From positions 62,001 through 126,000 of the forward strand of contig NZ_JAKFGB010000020.1 in assembly GCF_022267515.1 (NCBI RefSeq): 64,000 nucleotides of DNA, given 5' to 3'. This document shows, piece after piece, positions 26,787 to 36,517 of this stretch (position 1 is the first letter of the stretch; every line of letters begins with the position of its first letter). Position numbers and translations under genes: made by a program. Under the pieces are notes generated by a model. The model worked only from the letters and a program-made list of their open reading frames with translations, searched no databases and was not told the DNA's origin. The DNA comes from Rubinisphaera margarita. GTDB lineage: Bacteria > Planctomycetota > Planctomycetia > Planctomycetales > Planctomycetaceae.

Positions 26787-27673
26787 CCGTTCGCCCGTGA
26801 TTCGTTGAAGAGAACCTGTAGTCGTGCGAGCAAGTCTGCCGCCCGCTGAGGTTCATTCACAGCGAGATTGTTGACATCGAATCGGTCGTCTGGTTTGACG
26901 AACAGTCGAGGCCACTCGGTCGAGAATTCCGATTCCGAAGTCGCTGCGAGAAGCTCGCGTGGAGTGACCAGAAGCCGATCGGGGGTCCGCAGTCCACAAT
27001 GCGTTTCGGCCAGGAGAAGGAGTTCTGATCGAGGTTGCCGCGACCGATCGACAATGGAGATCCCGGTCGACCACTCGGGTTGTGAGATCCTGAGAATCTC
27101 GCAAACGGTTGGAATCAGATCAGCACTGGTGAGCAACTCCTGATGCCGCCGGGCGGTCCGTTCGGGATCCGGACTGATTACAATCAGAGGAGCCCAAAGC
27201 TTTCTCGTGAGGCTCTCCGTGAACGCCTCGCCGAAGCGGACCTCCAGATCCTGCCACTGCGACAGGTCTCCCCCACGGTTGGCTGTGATGATCCACCAAC
27301 AGTTCCCGGGGGGATCGAGCGCCGCCAGTGCCGATTCGATCAGAATATCCACTGCATCAACGGAAGGAGCCGATCCGATTACGAGTTCGACATGCATGAA
27401 CGAACGGGGCCTGATTGTGGTACGTTCGATAGCGTCCCCGGAATCGACGACAAGGCGATCGGATTCAATTCCAGCGTTCTGGAGTGTAGCCGCAAGTCGG
27501 TCGCGACTCTCAGCGAACACTCCCGGCTGTGCGTGGAATTCGTAATAGACATCGGCCCGTTTCAGCAGCTCATCCAGGAGCGGCGTCTCGGCGTCGATGT
27601 TTCCATACGGGGTCAACTGGAGTGGAGAGAGGGTGTCGAAACTGAGCAGGATAATTGCTGCGTCGTCGTCCAT
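26783..27673 (-). CDS. Degenerate sulfatase/alkaline-phosphatase-superfamily-like protein
   Basis: 296 aa from the ATG at 27673 (GAGAAGG 7 bases upstream; only 2 bp after the stop of the DUF1570 gene, so translationally coupled). The C-terminal half follows sulfatases: KLWAPLIVISPDPE, a helix LLTSADLIPTVCEILRI, then VKPDDRFDVNNLAVNEPQRA in place of 'YDLxxDPxExxNLA'. The N-terminal half lacks the C/S-x-P-x-R formylglycine motif and the DD metal pair, so it is probably not a sulfatase. It may be a pseudoenzyme or binding protein. The stop lies in the MITE-like repeat. Confidence 0.6.
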   Translation of the reverse strand: MDDDAAIILLSFDTLSPLQLTPYGNIDAETPLLDELLKRADVYYEFHAQPGVFAESRDRLAATLQNAGIESDRLVVDSGDAIERTTIRPRSFMHVELVIGSAPSVDAVDILIESALAALDPPGNCWWIITANRGGDLSQWQDLEVRFGEAFTESLTRKLWAPLIVISPDPERTARRHQELLTSADLIPTVCEILRISQPEWSTGISIVDRSRQPRSELLLLAETHCGLRTPDRLLVTPRELLAATSESEFSTEWPRLFVKPDDRFDVNNLAVNEPQRAADLLARLQVLFNESRANG

Positions 27674-27675
27674 GG

Positions 27676-29199
27676 TCAGCCTTCTCTCGGATCTGGCCCC
27701 TGGCCTCGGAGCCATTGCTGGGCTTCAGGGCTGTCCGGAAGAACGGCCTGGATATGCACGCGGAACGAATTGGAAGGCTGCGGCGTTGTTCCGGGGATTT
27801 GATCCTGGGCGTACTGTTTGGTCAGCGGAACGACTCGACTGGACCCGACGGATGGCAGAATCCACTGGGCATAGGTGTTGCCGTCGGTCACGATGCTGAC
27901 GGCGAACGTCAGACTTCGCAGGGGATTCATATTGCGGATACGCCCCTGGACTTCCAGCAGACCGCCACGGTCCTGGCGGTTCAGAGCCGTCAGTTCGATC
28001 TCCGCCAGACCCCGCTGAGCATTCAGGTAACCCGGTTTCTGGGGCGGCTCACGAGTATTTCGCTGCCGGCGCATCGCGTTCCGCAACGCGAGATTGAAGT
28101 CCTGTCGCAGCTGTTGAAAGTCGTCTCCGAAATGCTCGACGAACTCGGCGGTTCGCGTCGCGTCATCTTCCTTGGCGAGCGGGGCTTTCTCCCCAAGCAT
28201 CTTCACGTATTCGGTATATTTCTCGGGACGTTCTGTCACCAGCAACCAGTGCAGGCACCAGGCGAGACAGTAGGCATCGCCCGCCATTACGTCCCCCTGA
28301 AAGGCGAGGTCCTGAGAAATCAGGTCTTCCCAGCTGACCTGCTCCACCGACGACACCTGTGCGGCGTAACGAGAGTGGACCTTGGCCGGCCCCGACTGGA
28401 TGCGGTCCTTGTTCGCCTCGAAACCGGTCGCGATTCCTTCGTTGAACCAGCTCGGAATCGGAGCGAGCCGCTGCAGAATGCCCCGGTTATAAACCTGCTG
28501 ATGAATGGCTTCGTGCAGCGGGACCTCGAAGGTTGCACACTCGGCCATGCGGATCGCCAGGTAATTGGTCATGCCGTCGTAGAAGCCGGAGATACTGCTC
28601 ACTGACAGACCCTGCCCCTTGGTGACGCTGGCGGCATAGTCGTTGAAGTCGCTGTCCGATTCGAAGATCAGCAGGACGAGTGGAGTGTCAGGATCTCTGG
28701 TGTCGAGACGCATGTCTCGGGCGAATGAGGAAAAGACGTTGTTGACATTGTTCATGAACTGAGCGGCCTTCCGCAGGAAGCCGTTGGCCGGGCCTTCCGC
28801 AGTTCGGTCCAGCGGAGCCATGAGCACCATTCCGATTACGAAGTTGTCGTCGACATAGCTGCGAAACAGGTCTGGCGTGAATCGTTCGGTCAGTTGATCG
28901 ACCATCTCGTCGGTGGTGAACGGAGTCCAGTCGACCGTATTGTCCCGTTCGATGACGGCTCCCTGGGCAATCACTTCCATGCTGCCGTCCCGCTGTTCGA
29001 TCGCATAAGCTCCCTGTCCACTGCCGTGGAGTCTCCCGACGACCTCTTTCTTTTCTCCAGTCTCGTCGATGAACACAAACCGATCGGCGTGAAGGGTCGA
29101 CGAGGTCAGGAGGGCGCATCCCAGAAACGCCGTGCCAATCAGGGCGTTCTGAAAGAATCGCAGAGCCTGCGAGCGGGTTGCCGGTATGAAATGCAGCAT
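27676..29199 (-). CDS. DUF1570-type secreted metallopeptidase-like protein
   Basis: 507 aa with a signal peptide (hydrophobic residues about 18-34, cleavage near LHA-DR). The central domain holds HEAIH at 229-233 and WFNEGIATGFE with Glu254, 21 residues later. That is the HExxH...E arrangement of gluzincin-type zinc peptidases and the planctomycete-enriched DUF1570 family. The C-terminal ~110 residues form a beta domain (LLEVQGRIRNMNPLRSLTFAVSI). No substrate is known. It is the first gene of a two-gene operon with the sulfatase-like gene. Confidence 0.8.
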   Translation of the reverse strand: MLHFIPATRSQALRFFQNALIGTAFLGCALLTSSTLHADRFVFIDETGEKKEVVGRLHGSGQGAYAIEQRDGSMEVIAQGAVIERDNTVDWTPFTTDEMVDQLTERFTPDLFRSYVDDNFVIGMVLMAPLDRTAEGPANGFLRKAAQFMNNVNNVFSSFARDMRLDTRDPDTPLVLLIFESDSDFNDYAASVTKGQGLSVSSISGFYDGMTNYLAIRMAECATFEVPLHEAIHQQVYNRGILQRLAPIPSWFNEGIATGFEANKDRIQSGPAKVHSRYAAQVSSVEQVSWEDLISQDLAFQGDVMAGDAYCLAWCLHWLLVTERPEKYTEYVKMLGEKAPLAKEDDATRTAEFVEHFGDDFQQLRQDFNLALRNAMRRQRNTREPPQKPGYLNAQRGLAEIELTALNRQDRGGLLEVQGRIRNMNPLRSLTFAVSIVTDGNTYAQWILPSVGSSRVVPLTKQYAQDQIPGTTPQPSNSFRVHIQAVLPDSPEAQQWLRGQGPDPREG

Positions 29200-29301
29200 A
29201 AGACGGGCTCGTGTTTCGAGTCGGGGAAACTGTCATCTGGGACAGCGACCGTTTAAGATGCGCGACATGCGAACTGAACGCAGCCGGCGACCCTGAAAAG
29301 G

Positions 29302-30570
29302 ATGAGCGATTCCATGGCCGAATTCAACGGTAAGTCCTCTGCAAAAGCTCTCTCGCATGGGAAGTCCAGTGCGATGGGGTGCGGCTGCTTTTTCATGTTC
29401 TTCTTCGGAATCTTTCTCATGGTCGGCCTGATTGGCTCCACGGCCATGATGTCGGACCTGCTCGTTCCCTATCTCGAAGTGCGCGGCTGGGCGGAAACCC
29501 CGTGTGTAATCACTAAGTCGGAAGTGGATGGGATCGGCAATCTCGTACTCGAGTACCAGTATACCTACAGAGGGCTCGAAGTGGCGGGGACGGGGTACAC
29601 CTACGACGTCGCGCCCGCCAGGCCAGCGGATCCGGTTGAGTTCGTTCGCGAGTTTCCCGTCGGTGCGGAAACGGTCTGCTATGTCAATCCGGATGATCCC
29701 ACCGAGGCGGTGCTGAACCGCGAGTTTCGGTCGACGATCCTGTTCGCATTTATTCCCGTTCCGTTCGCACTCGTAGGACTTGTCGGCATGATCGCCGTGC
29801 CGGTTCTGTCCCGGAGAATGAGCCGCAAGATTGATCAGCTCGATGAAAAGTTCGAGCTTCCCGTATCCGCGGTCCGGCTCGCCGCCGTCATGGGGCAGGG
29901 GAGTAAGACGGAATGGCGCGATACGGACACGCCAGCAGGTCCACAGGAGTTGAGGCCGACGCAGAATTCAAAGCTGGTGTTTGTCGCCTGTCTCTTCTTC
30001 TCTCTGTTCTGGTGCTCGATTGTTTCGTTCCTGGTGATGGAAGTGATCGACGGATGGAGGGACGGCGATTCTCCAATATTCATGACACTGTTCGCGCTTC
30101 CCTTCGTAGCGGTGGGGCTGGGAGGCCTTTGCGTCTCCCTCTATCTGTTCCTGAAGATGTTCAATCCGGTGCCGAAACTCGTCGTCAGTGAACGCAAGAT
30201 TCCGCTCGGCGATACGATCCGGATCAAATGGCTGATCGACGGAAAAGTCTCGTCGATTCGCAAGTTGACCGTTCGGCTCGTGGGCAAGGAATGGATTCAA
30301 TACCGCCAGGGAACAAATACGTACACCGACACGGACGACTTCTACGTGCACGATATTGCCGTGCTGGAAGATCCTTTTGCGATGGAAATCGGCGAGGCTG
30401 ACGTCACGATCCCCATTGGCAGCATGCATACTGTGCGAGCAACCAATAACCAAATTCGCTGGGAACTGAAGATTCTCGGCGATATCAGATGGTGGCCGGA
30501 TATCGATGAGAGTTTTTCGATTACGGTGTTGCCGCAATCGTCGCCTCCGATCGCGAGCGAAAGTCGCTGA
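29302..30570 (+). CDS. DUF3592 domain membrane protein
   Basis: 422 aa. An N-terminal helix (FFMFFFGIFLMVGLIGS) leads into a DUF3592-like extracytoplasmic domain (GWAETPCVITKSEV..., YTYRGLEVAGTGYTYD, VCYVNPDDPTEAVL). A second helix is near residue 150-175, two more near 225-285, and then a C-terminal beta-rich domain. The role is unknown; DUF3592 proteins are bacterial membrane proteins of undetermined function. A second ATG, 12 bases downstream, has better spacing to the AAAAGGA. Divergent from the DUF1570 operon. Confidence 0.75.
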   Translation: MSDSMAEFNGKSSAKALSHGKSSAMGCGCFFMFFFGIFLMVGLIGSTAMMSDLLVPYLEVRGWAETPCVITKSEVDGIGNLVLEYQYTYRGLEVAGTGYTYDVAPARPADPVEFVREFPVGAETVCYVNPDDPTEAVLNREFRSTILFAFIPVPFALVGLVGMIAVPVLSRRMSRKIDQLDEKFELPVSAVRLAAVMGQGSKTEWRDTDTPAGPQELRPTQNSKLVFVACLFFSLFWCSIVSFLVMEVIDGWRDGDSPIFMTLFALPFVAVGLGGLCVSLYLFLKMFNPVPKLVVSERKIPLGDTIRIKWLIDGKVSSIRKLTVRLVGKEWIQYRQGTNTYTDTDDFYVHDIAVLEDPFAMEIGEADVTIPIGSMHTVRATNNQIRWELKILGDIRWWPDIDESFSITVLPQSSPPIASESR

Positions 30571-30807
30571 TATACACGAATGTTGATGTGTAATTTGCTG
30601 TCCCAGCCTGCCTCTTTTTTACAACCGTCATATTGAATTTTACCATACCCATGTTACCCTGTTTTTCTGGCCTGCCAGTGTTGGAGATTGCATCACAGAG
30701 TCACAACCGACGTTGTCTGTCGGCCCGACGATGGCCGAATCGACACTGGTTTGTCCTGCCAGGATGGCTTTGGGTTAGTAACAACACATCACTTGAGGGG
30801 GCGGTTC

Positions 30808-31701
30808 ATGGTCAAGTCACGAGTAAGTCTTGCCTGGTTGAAGGGGTTGGCAGCGGTTATCTGCTGTGCGGCTCTGGTCTGCGATACGGCGGAAGCCCGT
30901 CGCTGGGGTTCTTCCGGCAGTAGTGGAAGCAGCGGCAGCTGGGGAAGCAGTGGCAGCTCTGGCGGCAGCAGCGGCAGTAGCGGAAGCCGTGGGCGTCGCT
31001 GGGGTTCTTCAGGATCGTCTGGATCCTCGGGATCGTACGGTTCCTATGGTGGCGGCTATTACGGTTCCAGCGGATCGAGTGGGTCTTCCGGCGGGTATGT
31101 GACGAGCTACTACGGTTCCGGCGGATCGAGCGGATCGACCGGCTCCAGCGGATCGACCGGCTGGTACGCTTCGGGGGGATACAGCCATGGTTCTTCCGGC
31201 GGATCGTCGGGAGGCTACTACCACGGCGATGCGATTCATGACCACGGTCAGGACATCTACAGCCCGGGACATGTTGTTCCTGGTGACATGATTCCCGACG
31301 GTGACATGATTCCCGACGGTGACATGATGCCGCCAGGCGAACTGCGTGAATCGGTTGGCGACGATTCGGCTCAGATGCTCGGCCCGGGATTCCCGACCAG
31401 CGCTGTCGAAGAAACCGTCCGCATCCGGATGTCGGTGCCGGCCCAGGCTGATGTCTATCTGAACGGTCAGAAAATGACTTCAGTCGGTTCGGTTCGGAAT
31501 TTCGTTTCTCCGAAACTTTCGGCTGCCGGTCCCTACGTTTATCAAATTCGAATTGAATTAACACAAGATGGGCAGGAACTTGTTACCGAACATCAACAAA
31601 AGGTAACCACCGGCCGACAGTATGAACTAACCTTTGCTCAGCAGGACGGTACTCTGGTTCTCGTTCCCGCTGATCAGGACGCGAAGCTGGCCAGCCGATA
31701 A
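30808..31701 (+). CDS. Secreted Ser/Gly-rich protein with C-terminal TIGR03000-type domain
   Basis: 297 aa from the ATG at 30808, with GAGGGGG upstream. Signal peptide (LAAVICCAALVCDTAEA), then about 140 residues of Ser/Gly repeats (SGSSGSSGS, interrupted by Trp/Tyr). Three near-identical GDMIPDGD-type units follow. A C-terminal ~85-residue beta domain carries VPAQADVYLNGQKMTSVGSVRNFVSPKL. This matches the pattern of the Planctomycetes-specific TIGR03000 domain. Likely a cell-surface or cell-wall protein. The longer in-frame reading upstream is not supported. Confidence 0.8.
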   Translation: MVKSRVSLAWLKGLAAVICCAALVCDTAEARRWGSSGSSGSSGSWGSSGSSGGSSGSSGSRGRRWGSSGSSGSSGSYGSYGGGYYGSSGSSGSSGGYVTSYYGSGGSSGSTGSSGSTGWYASGGYSHGSSGGSSGGYYHGDAIHDHGQDIYSPGHVVPGDMIPDGDMIPDGDMMPPGELRESVGDDSAQMLGPGFPTSAVEETVRIRMSVPAQADVYLNGQKMTSVGSVRNFVSPKLSAAGPYVYQIRIELTQDGQELVTEHQQKVTTGRQYELTFAQQDGTLVLVPADQDAKLASR

Positions 31702-31756
31702 GGTCTGACCGGTGCAGCGTCCGCCACGAGCAGGACGCTCGTTACGACGAAAGCAC

Positions 31757-31791
31757 ACGGAGAGGAGGTCCGTACCTTCTCTCCGTTTTTT
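31757..31791 (+). terminator. Rho-independent terminator after the TIGR03000-type gene
   Basis: ACGGAGAGGAGG (31757-31768) pairs with CCTTCTCTCCGT (31775-31786) at 11 of 12 positions, followed by six T. It lies 56 bp after the stop. Confidence 0.88.
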
Positions 31792-31853
31792 GGTTTACGC
31801 TGGATCTCCATCCCGGGTTTTCCGAATCCGAGATCATTCCACAGGGTCGGACA

Positions 31854-32483
31854 ATGACTTCTGACATCACAGCAATGCAGCCGGCATCATCCGCGTCCGA
31901 GGTCAAACCTCGTCGCCGGGGATGGTCGCTGGCCGGATTTGTTTTGCTCAATCTCTGGATTGTCTTTCACCTGCTGGCCATTGTTTCCGCGCCGCTATCG
32001 GTCTCTCCCTCGTCGAATCTCGAACGGGGGCTGTGGATGACGATGTCACCTTACGTACAGATTCTCTATCAGAATAACGGCTTTCATTTCTTCGCTCCCA
32101 ACCCGGAAGGTTCGAACTCCGTTCGATATGTCCTCGAGTTCGAGGACGGCCGCACGCTCGAAGGGAAGTTTCCGAATCGGGATATCTCGCCCCGACTTTT
32201 GTATCACCGCTACTTCATGCTCTCTGAAACGCTGGGAGCTCTCGGCGGGGAAGCGCGTGAGCGAATGGTGCGGGATTTTGCGCGACAACTCTGTCGCGAC
32301 TACGGAGCCGAACGGGCCACGCTATTCCTGGAATGGCACGAGCTGGCACGGCGGGAGCGGATTCTGGCAGGGGGATCCCTGTTTGACGATGACCTGTACC
32401 AGGTGACACCACTGGGAACTTTCACATGGGACGAACTGTCCAAATCATCCAACGCGAATGTCGCGACTACCTCGGCCGAGTAG
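31854..32483 (+). CDS. Hypothetical membrane protein paired with the HTTM gene, 209 aa
   Basis: One N-terminal helix (LAGFVLLNLWIVFHLLAIV) followed by a ~150-residue soluble domain. The pattern NGFHFFAPNPEGSNSVRYVLEFEDGRTLEGKFPNRDISPRLLYHRYFMLSE is distinctive but not one I can name. Its 3' end overlaps the HTTM gene by 58 bp in a different frame, so the two are almost certainly co-expressed and probably work together in the membrane. Confidence 0.7.
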   Translation: MTSDITAMQPASSASEVKPRRRGWSLAGFVLLNLWIVFHLLAIVSAPLSVSPSSNLERGLWMTMSPYVQILYQNNGFHFFAPNPEGSNSVRYVLEFEDGRTLEGKFPNRDISPRLLYHRYFMLSETLGALGGEARERMVRDFARQLCRDYGAERATLFLEWHELARRERILAGGSLFDDDLYQVTPLGTFTWDELSKSSNANVATTSAE

Positions 32484-33907
32484 TCGATAACTGGAACGAC
32501 TTCTGGTTCACGCCCCGCGACCCATTCTCCATGTCCGTCATGCGGATTCTGGTGGGCTGGATGGTGTTTTACACCATTCTCGTCTGGGGCATGCGGCTCG
32601 ATTCGTTCTTCAATGTCGACGGCTTCAACTCAATGGAGATGCTCGAGAAGCATTTGTTCGTTGAGGAAGGTCCGCTCGCGCTTTCGTTCTGGTACTGGGT
32701 GCCGGATTCGCTGGTCTACCCGGTCCATTATCTGTGTCTGGCCGTCACGTTCTGCTTCATGATCGGTCTGTTCACGCGATGGACCTCGGTGCTCTCGCTG
32801 ATGATCCTGGTCTCTTACGCATATCGGGCCCGCTACGCGAATTTCGGGCTCGATCAGATCAACGCCGTGCTCACTCTGTATCTCTGCATCGCTCCCTGCG
32901 GTGCTTATTTGTCCGTCGACCGATTGTTGCGGACTTGGCGGCGGAAGAAGAACAATCCGGGCGTCGAAGTGGCTCCCGAGCCGGTTGCTCCAACGATCGC
33001 GACGAACATCGCCACGCGGATGTCGCAAGTCCACTTCTGTGTAATCTATCTGGCGGCCGGACTGGGAAAACTGTTCGGTGAGACCTGGTGGGACGGCACG
33101 GCTATGTGGCGCGGTCTGGCCAATGCGGAATATCAGACTCTCGATATGACCTGGCTGGCGTACTTTCCGTGGTTCACAGAGCTGATGACGCACATGACGA
33201 TTGCCTGGGAGGTTTCCTTTGCCTTCCTGATCTGGCGTCCGCTCATGCGACCCTGGATGCTGCTCGTCGGTGCCAGTATGCACTTCGGCATCGGACTGAT
33301 GCTCGGCATGTGGACGTTCGGCTTCTGCATGATGTTCGGTTATCTGGCATTCCTCGATCCGCTCAAGCTCCGCGCCGTGCTTCAATACGTCTCCGGGATG
33401 TCGTTCGGTTCCGACGAAGTCGTCGCCGTTTCGCCCACGCCCACAGTCCGTCCCGTTCCGGCGGGGACAGGCTCGCTTGAACATGTCGTCCTGCTCGATC
33501 ACTCAACGGAGTCCGCGGGGAAGACCGCGGCTGAACTGGAGCGACTTGGTGCGGGAGCCCGTGTCGTGAGTGGACTCGATGACCTGATGGGAGCGCTCGA
33601 AGACGAGCCGGAATCGGCCGTGATCGCGAACCTGCAGAAAGTCTCGGCCGAAGATGTCGAACGCTATTTCTGTTCATTGCAGCCACTCGCCCTGCGAAAC
33701 CGCCCCTGCGTCACGCTCATGCGTCATCGTCAGACTGGCTGGCTCGATTCCGTGTCGATGCCGGATCATCACCGGATTCTGATTCTGCCCTGCGATCGCA
33801 AAGATGTCATCAACGAGCTTTCGAAGGCGGCGGCTTATCTGAGTACTCAGGAGGCGCGAACTTCTGACGAGCGGGCCCCGGCTCTGGGAATGGCAAGTCT
33901 TCACTAG
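32426..33907 (+). CDS. HTTM-domain membrane protein with C-terminal receiver-like domain
   Basis: 493 aa. Residues about 30-330 form the HTTM ('horizontally transferred transmembrane') domain, related to vitamin-K-dependent gamma-carboxylase. It has multiple helices, NFGLDQINAVLTLYLCIAPCGAYLSVDR, and a conserved QVHFCVIYLAAGLGKLFGETWWDGTA. Residues about 345-480 look like a response-regulator receiver fold (EHVVLLDHSTESAGKTAAELERLGAGARVVS ... AVIANLQKVS ... RILILPCDRKDVINELSKA). The phosphoacceptor Asp position reads Asn, so it may not be phosphorylated. The TAG stop lies at the edge of MITE-like copy B. Confidence 0.8.
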   Translation: MGRTVQIIQRECRDYLGRVVDNWNDFWFTPRDPFSMSVMRILVGWMVFYTILVWGMRLDSFFNVDGFNSMEMLEKHLFVEEGPLALSFWYWVPDSLVYPVHYLCLAVTFCFMIGLFTRWTSVLSLMILVSYAYRARYANFGLDQINAVLTLYLCIAPCGAYLSVDRLLRTWRRKKNNPGVEVAPEPVAPTIATNIATRMSQVHFCVIYLAAGLGKLFGETWWDGTAMWRGLANAEYQTLDMTWLAYFPWFTELMTHMTIAWEVSFAFLIWRPLMRPWMLLVGASMHFGIGLMLGMWTFGFCMMFGYLAFLDPLKLRAVLQYVSGMSFGSDEVVAVSPTPTVRPVPAGTGSLEHVVLLDHSTESAGKTAAELERLGAGARVVSGLDDLMGALEDEPESAVIANLQKVSAEDVERYFCSLQPLALRNRPCVTLMRHRQTGWLDSVSMPDHHRILILPCDRKDVINELSKAAAYLSTQEARTSDERAPALGMASLH

Positions 33908-34006
33908 AGCAGATTCAAAATTCGACGGCAGGCGTTTGCAGGAGCAAACTCAACATGGCAGGAGCTTGCCGCCCATGCGACTGTTGGAGAAGCATGAAAT
34001 GCTCTA
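33905..34006. mobile_element. MITE-like repeat, copy B, with intact terminal inverted repeats
   Basis: 102 bp bounded by TAGAGCA (33905-33911) and TGCTCTA (34000-34006), perfect 7-bp inverted ends. TA is a plausible target duplication, leaving GAGCA/TGCTC as the inverted repeat. Internal stems: GTTTGC-AGGA-GCAAAC and GGCA-GGAGCT-TGCC. Same family as 26684-26786. The first base triplet TAG is the stop codon of the HTTM gene. No ORF. Confidence 0.75.
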
Positions 34007-34186
34007 ATCGAGCGGATCGCTCGACCAGATGTTCGCGTCGGAGCGAGTGTTCGTCGGGGACATCGCATTGACGCGGACGGAACGGTGACAAAATAAAGTA
34101 AACTGCTCTCGCTGGCTGAAACCATCGGAGACAATGTCCGTACCCGGACGTTTCGATGATTGATCATAGAACTTGAGGTCGTTCTC

Positions 34187-35386
34187 ATGCGATGTCGTAT
34201 GCTCTCGCTGATTCTGGTCGCCGTGGTTGGAAGTCTGACCGGCTGTTACGACACCGACAACCCCATGGTTGGTCGGCACAAAGCCCTTCTGGCGGAACAG
34301 CAGCAGGATTACGAACGCGCCATCGCCTACCGTGAAGAAGTCCTGGAGAAGTTCCCGGACTATCCCTTCCGCTGGGAAGTCACCTACGAACAGGGCCTGG
34401 CTTACCTGGAAATGGGGGAGCCGGAGAAAGCGTTGGAGTACTTCGATCGCACGATCGAGATCGACCCGCAGTACAACTTCGCCTATATCCGACGTGCCCA
34501 ATGCTACGAACGGATGGGCGTGACCGATAAGGCGATTGCCGATGGCAACCACGCTCTTGAGATCAGCGACATCAGTCAGGAATTCGGAGAGCTGTTCCTC
34601 ACTCGGGGCAGCGCTTACGCTCAACGTGGCGAGATGATCCGTGCTTCACACGACTGGAACCTCGCCCTCGAAATCATGCCGAATTCGACCGAAACTCTCT
34701 ACCATCTGGCCAGCTACTATCTCGACGAGAATCGAGCCGGCGAAGCCCTGCCATTGATCGATCGCTTCCTTGAAATCCGAAATCAGGATCCGGAAGTCAG
34801 TCTGATGCGGGCGATCGCGTTGGCGGACCTGAATCGGCCCGAAGAAGCCGCCGCCGCTCTGAGCCGAGCCCGGGAACTCGATCCGGAAGGGCAAATGGAG
34901 TTTCCGGAGACCCTCGAACAGTTGATGGCTGAAGTGCGCCAGCCGGGCCCTGATGAGTTTCCGGGAGAAACCAACATCGAAATGATCGACGCGGGAACCG
35001 ATCAGGCTCTGCAGGAAAAGGCCTGTGCGATTGGTCGCGAGTATCTGACCCAGTCCGGATATCAGTGTGCTGACCAGCTCCCGGGAGTATTCGACTTCAT
35101 CCGTTGCGAGAAAGACGCCGAGCCTTATCAGATTCGGGTGAAGGCGGTCGTGAAAGCGGACGCCGACTCCTTTTCGCTGACCGAGGGTGAACTCAACCAG
35201 ATGATGCAGCAGGATCCGCCCGCTGGACTGATTGTCGTCACTGGACTGGTTTCGAGCGAAGATCCGAGTTTCCCAACCAGCCCGGGCGGACGGGTTTCGG
35301 CGTTCACGAAAAGCTGGCGCCCTGATCCCGCTCGTCTGCAGCCGGTCGCTTACCGGTATCCCCTGCCGCAGCCGGACAGCGAATAA
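34187..35386 (+). CDS. TPR lipoprotein, 399 aa
   Basis: Start at 34187, with TTGAGG 9 bases upstream. The signal peptide ends at LTGC, a lipobox, so the mature protein starts at Cys23. About six tetratricopeptide repeats fill residues 40-260 (e.g. EQGLAYLEMGEPEKALEYFDRTIEIDPQYN, TLYHLASYYLDENRAGEALPLIDRFLEI). The final ~130 residues are a separate mixed alpha/beta domain. Likely a periplasmic scaffold anchored to the inner or outer membrane; partner unknown. The intergenic region before it holds MITE-like copy B. Confidence 0.82.
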   Translation: MRCRMLSLILVAVVGSLTGCYDTDNPMVGRHKALLAEQQQDYERAIAYREEVLEKFPDYPFRWEVTYEQGLAYLEMGEPEKALEYFDRTIEIDPQYNFAYIRRAQCYERMGVTDKAIADGNHALEISDISQEFGELFLTRGSAYAQRGEMIRASHDWNLALEIMPNSTETLYHLASYYLDENRAGEALPLIDRFLEIRNQDPEVSLMRAIALADLNRPEEAAAALSRARELDPEGQMEFPETLEQLMAEVRQPGPDEFPGETNIEMIDAGTDQALQEKACAIGREYLTQSGYQCADQLPGVFDFIRCEKDAEPYQIRVKAVVKADADSFSLTEGELNQMMQQDPPAGLIVVTGLVSSEDPSFPTSPGGRVSAFTKSWRPDPARLQPVAYRYPLPQPDSE

Positions 35387-35422
35387 AAAACCGTCCGCAA
35401 TGATTGAACACTGCGAACGGTT
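35385..35422 (-). terminator. Terminator between convergent TPR and rimI genes
   Basis: AACCGT-N2-GCA (35389-35399) pairs with TGC-N2-ACGGTT (35412-35422), with a T-run on the minus strand (A-run 35385-35390). It serves rimI and may act for both genes. Confidence 0.65.
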
Positions 35423-35446
35423 GCTGTTCTCGAGCCGCGAGAGGAA

Positions 35447-36007
<561 letters not shown>

Positions 36008-36517
36008 CGATAGGTATCGTCGCTCCGAAGAGCCATCATAGTCTTCGGTCTGGCACCCCGTGAGGGGCTTTTAACGGGAATCCGAATGCCGTCAGCAAGT
36101 GATCGTTGCGTTCTCGGAAATTCTCGTTCCCGGGCTTTATTCCATCAAGCACCAGTCGAGTCATAGTCATACCAGCATCATGAGGGTCTGGCAAGACTAT
36201 CAGGCCGATTTGTAACACTTACCTATGTAGTCTCGACATTGTCAGCACCGTGTTATCAGGGGGTTTTCCCCGGTGCACGGGAATTGCAAAAAATTTCTGG
36301 ACGAAGCGACCAGCCAAAGGATCGTCAGGCAACCTGAGAATCTCGGCTGACGAGGTCGTCCTGGCGTTTCGGTCACCCGGTCGGAACTCGCCTGCTGGCG
36401 AGAATCGTCGGCGAGCGAGAGGATTGCGTGCCGGGCGTCATTCGACGGCCGCCTGCACTGAAGTGACTTCACGTTGAACGCAAAAGTTCTCAACCGGTGA
36501 AATCCGCAGGGCGGTGG
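36008..36517. other. Intergenic region without a recognisable gene
   Basis: 510 bp between the rimI start and the Bfd-like gene. No ORF has a credible start or composition. Small hairpins exist (CTCGCC-TGCT-GGCGAG in the middle). A TGCACG-N4-TTGCA stretch near 36275-36290 superficially resembles a sigma-54 site but lacks the GG. Confidence 0.5.

Noticed and set aside
36274..36290. TGCACG-N4-TTGCA considered as a fourth sigma-54 promoter
   Set aside because: It lacks the invariant GG of the -24 element and is not near a plausible + strand gene start.
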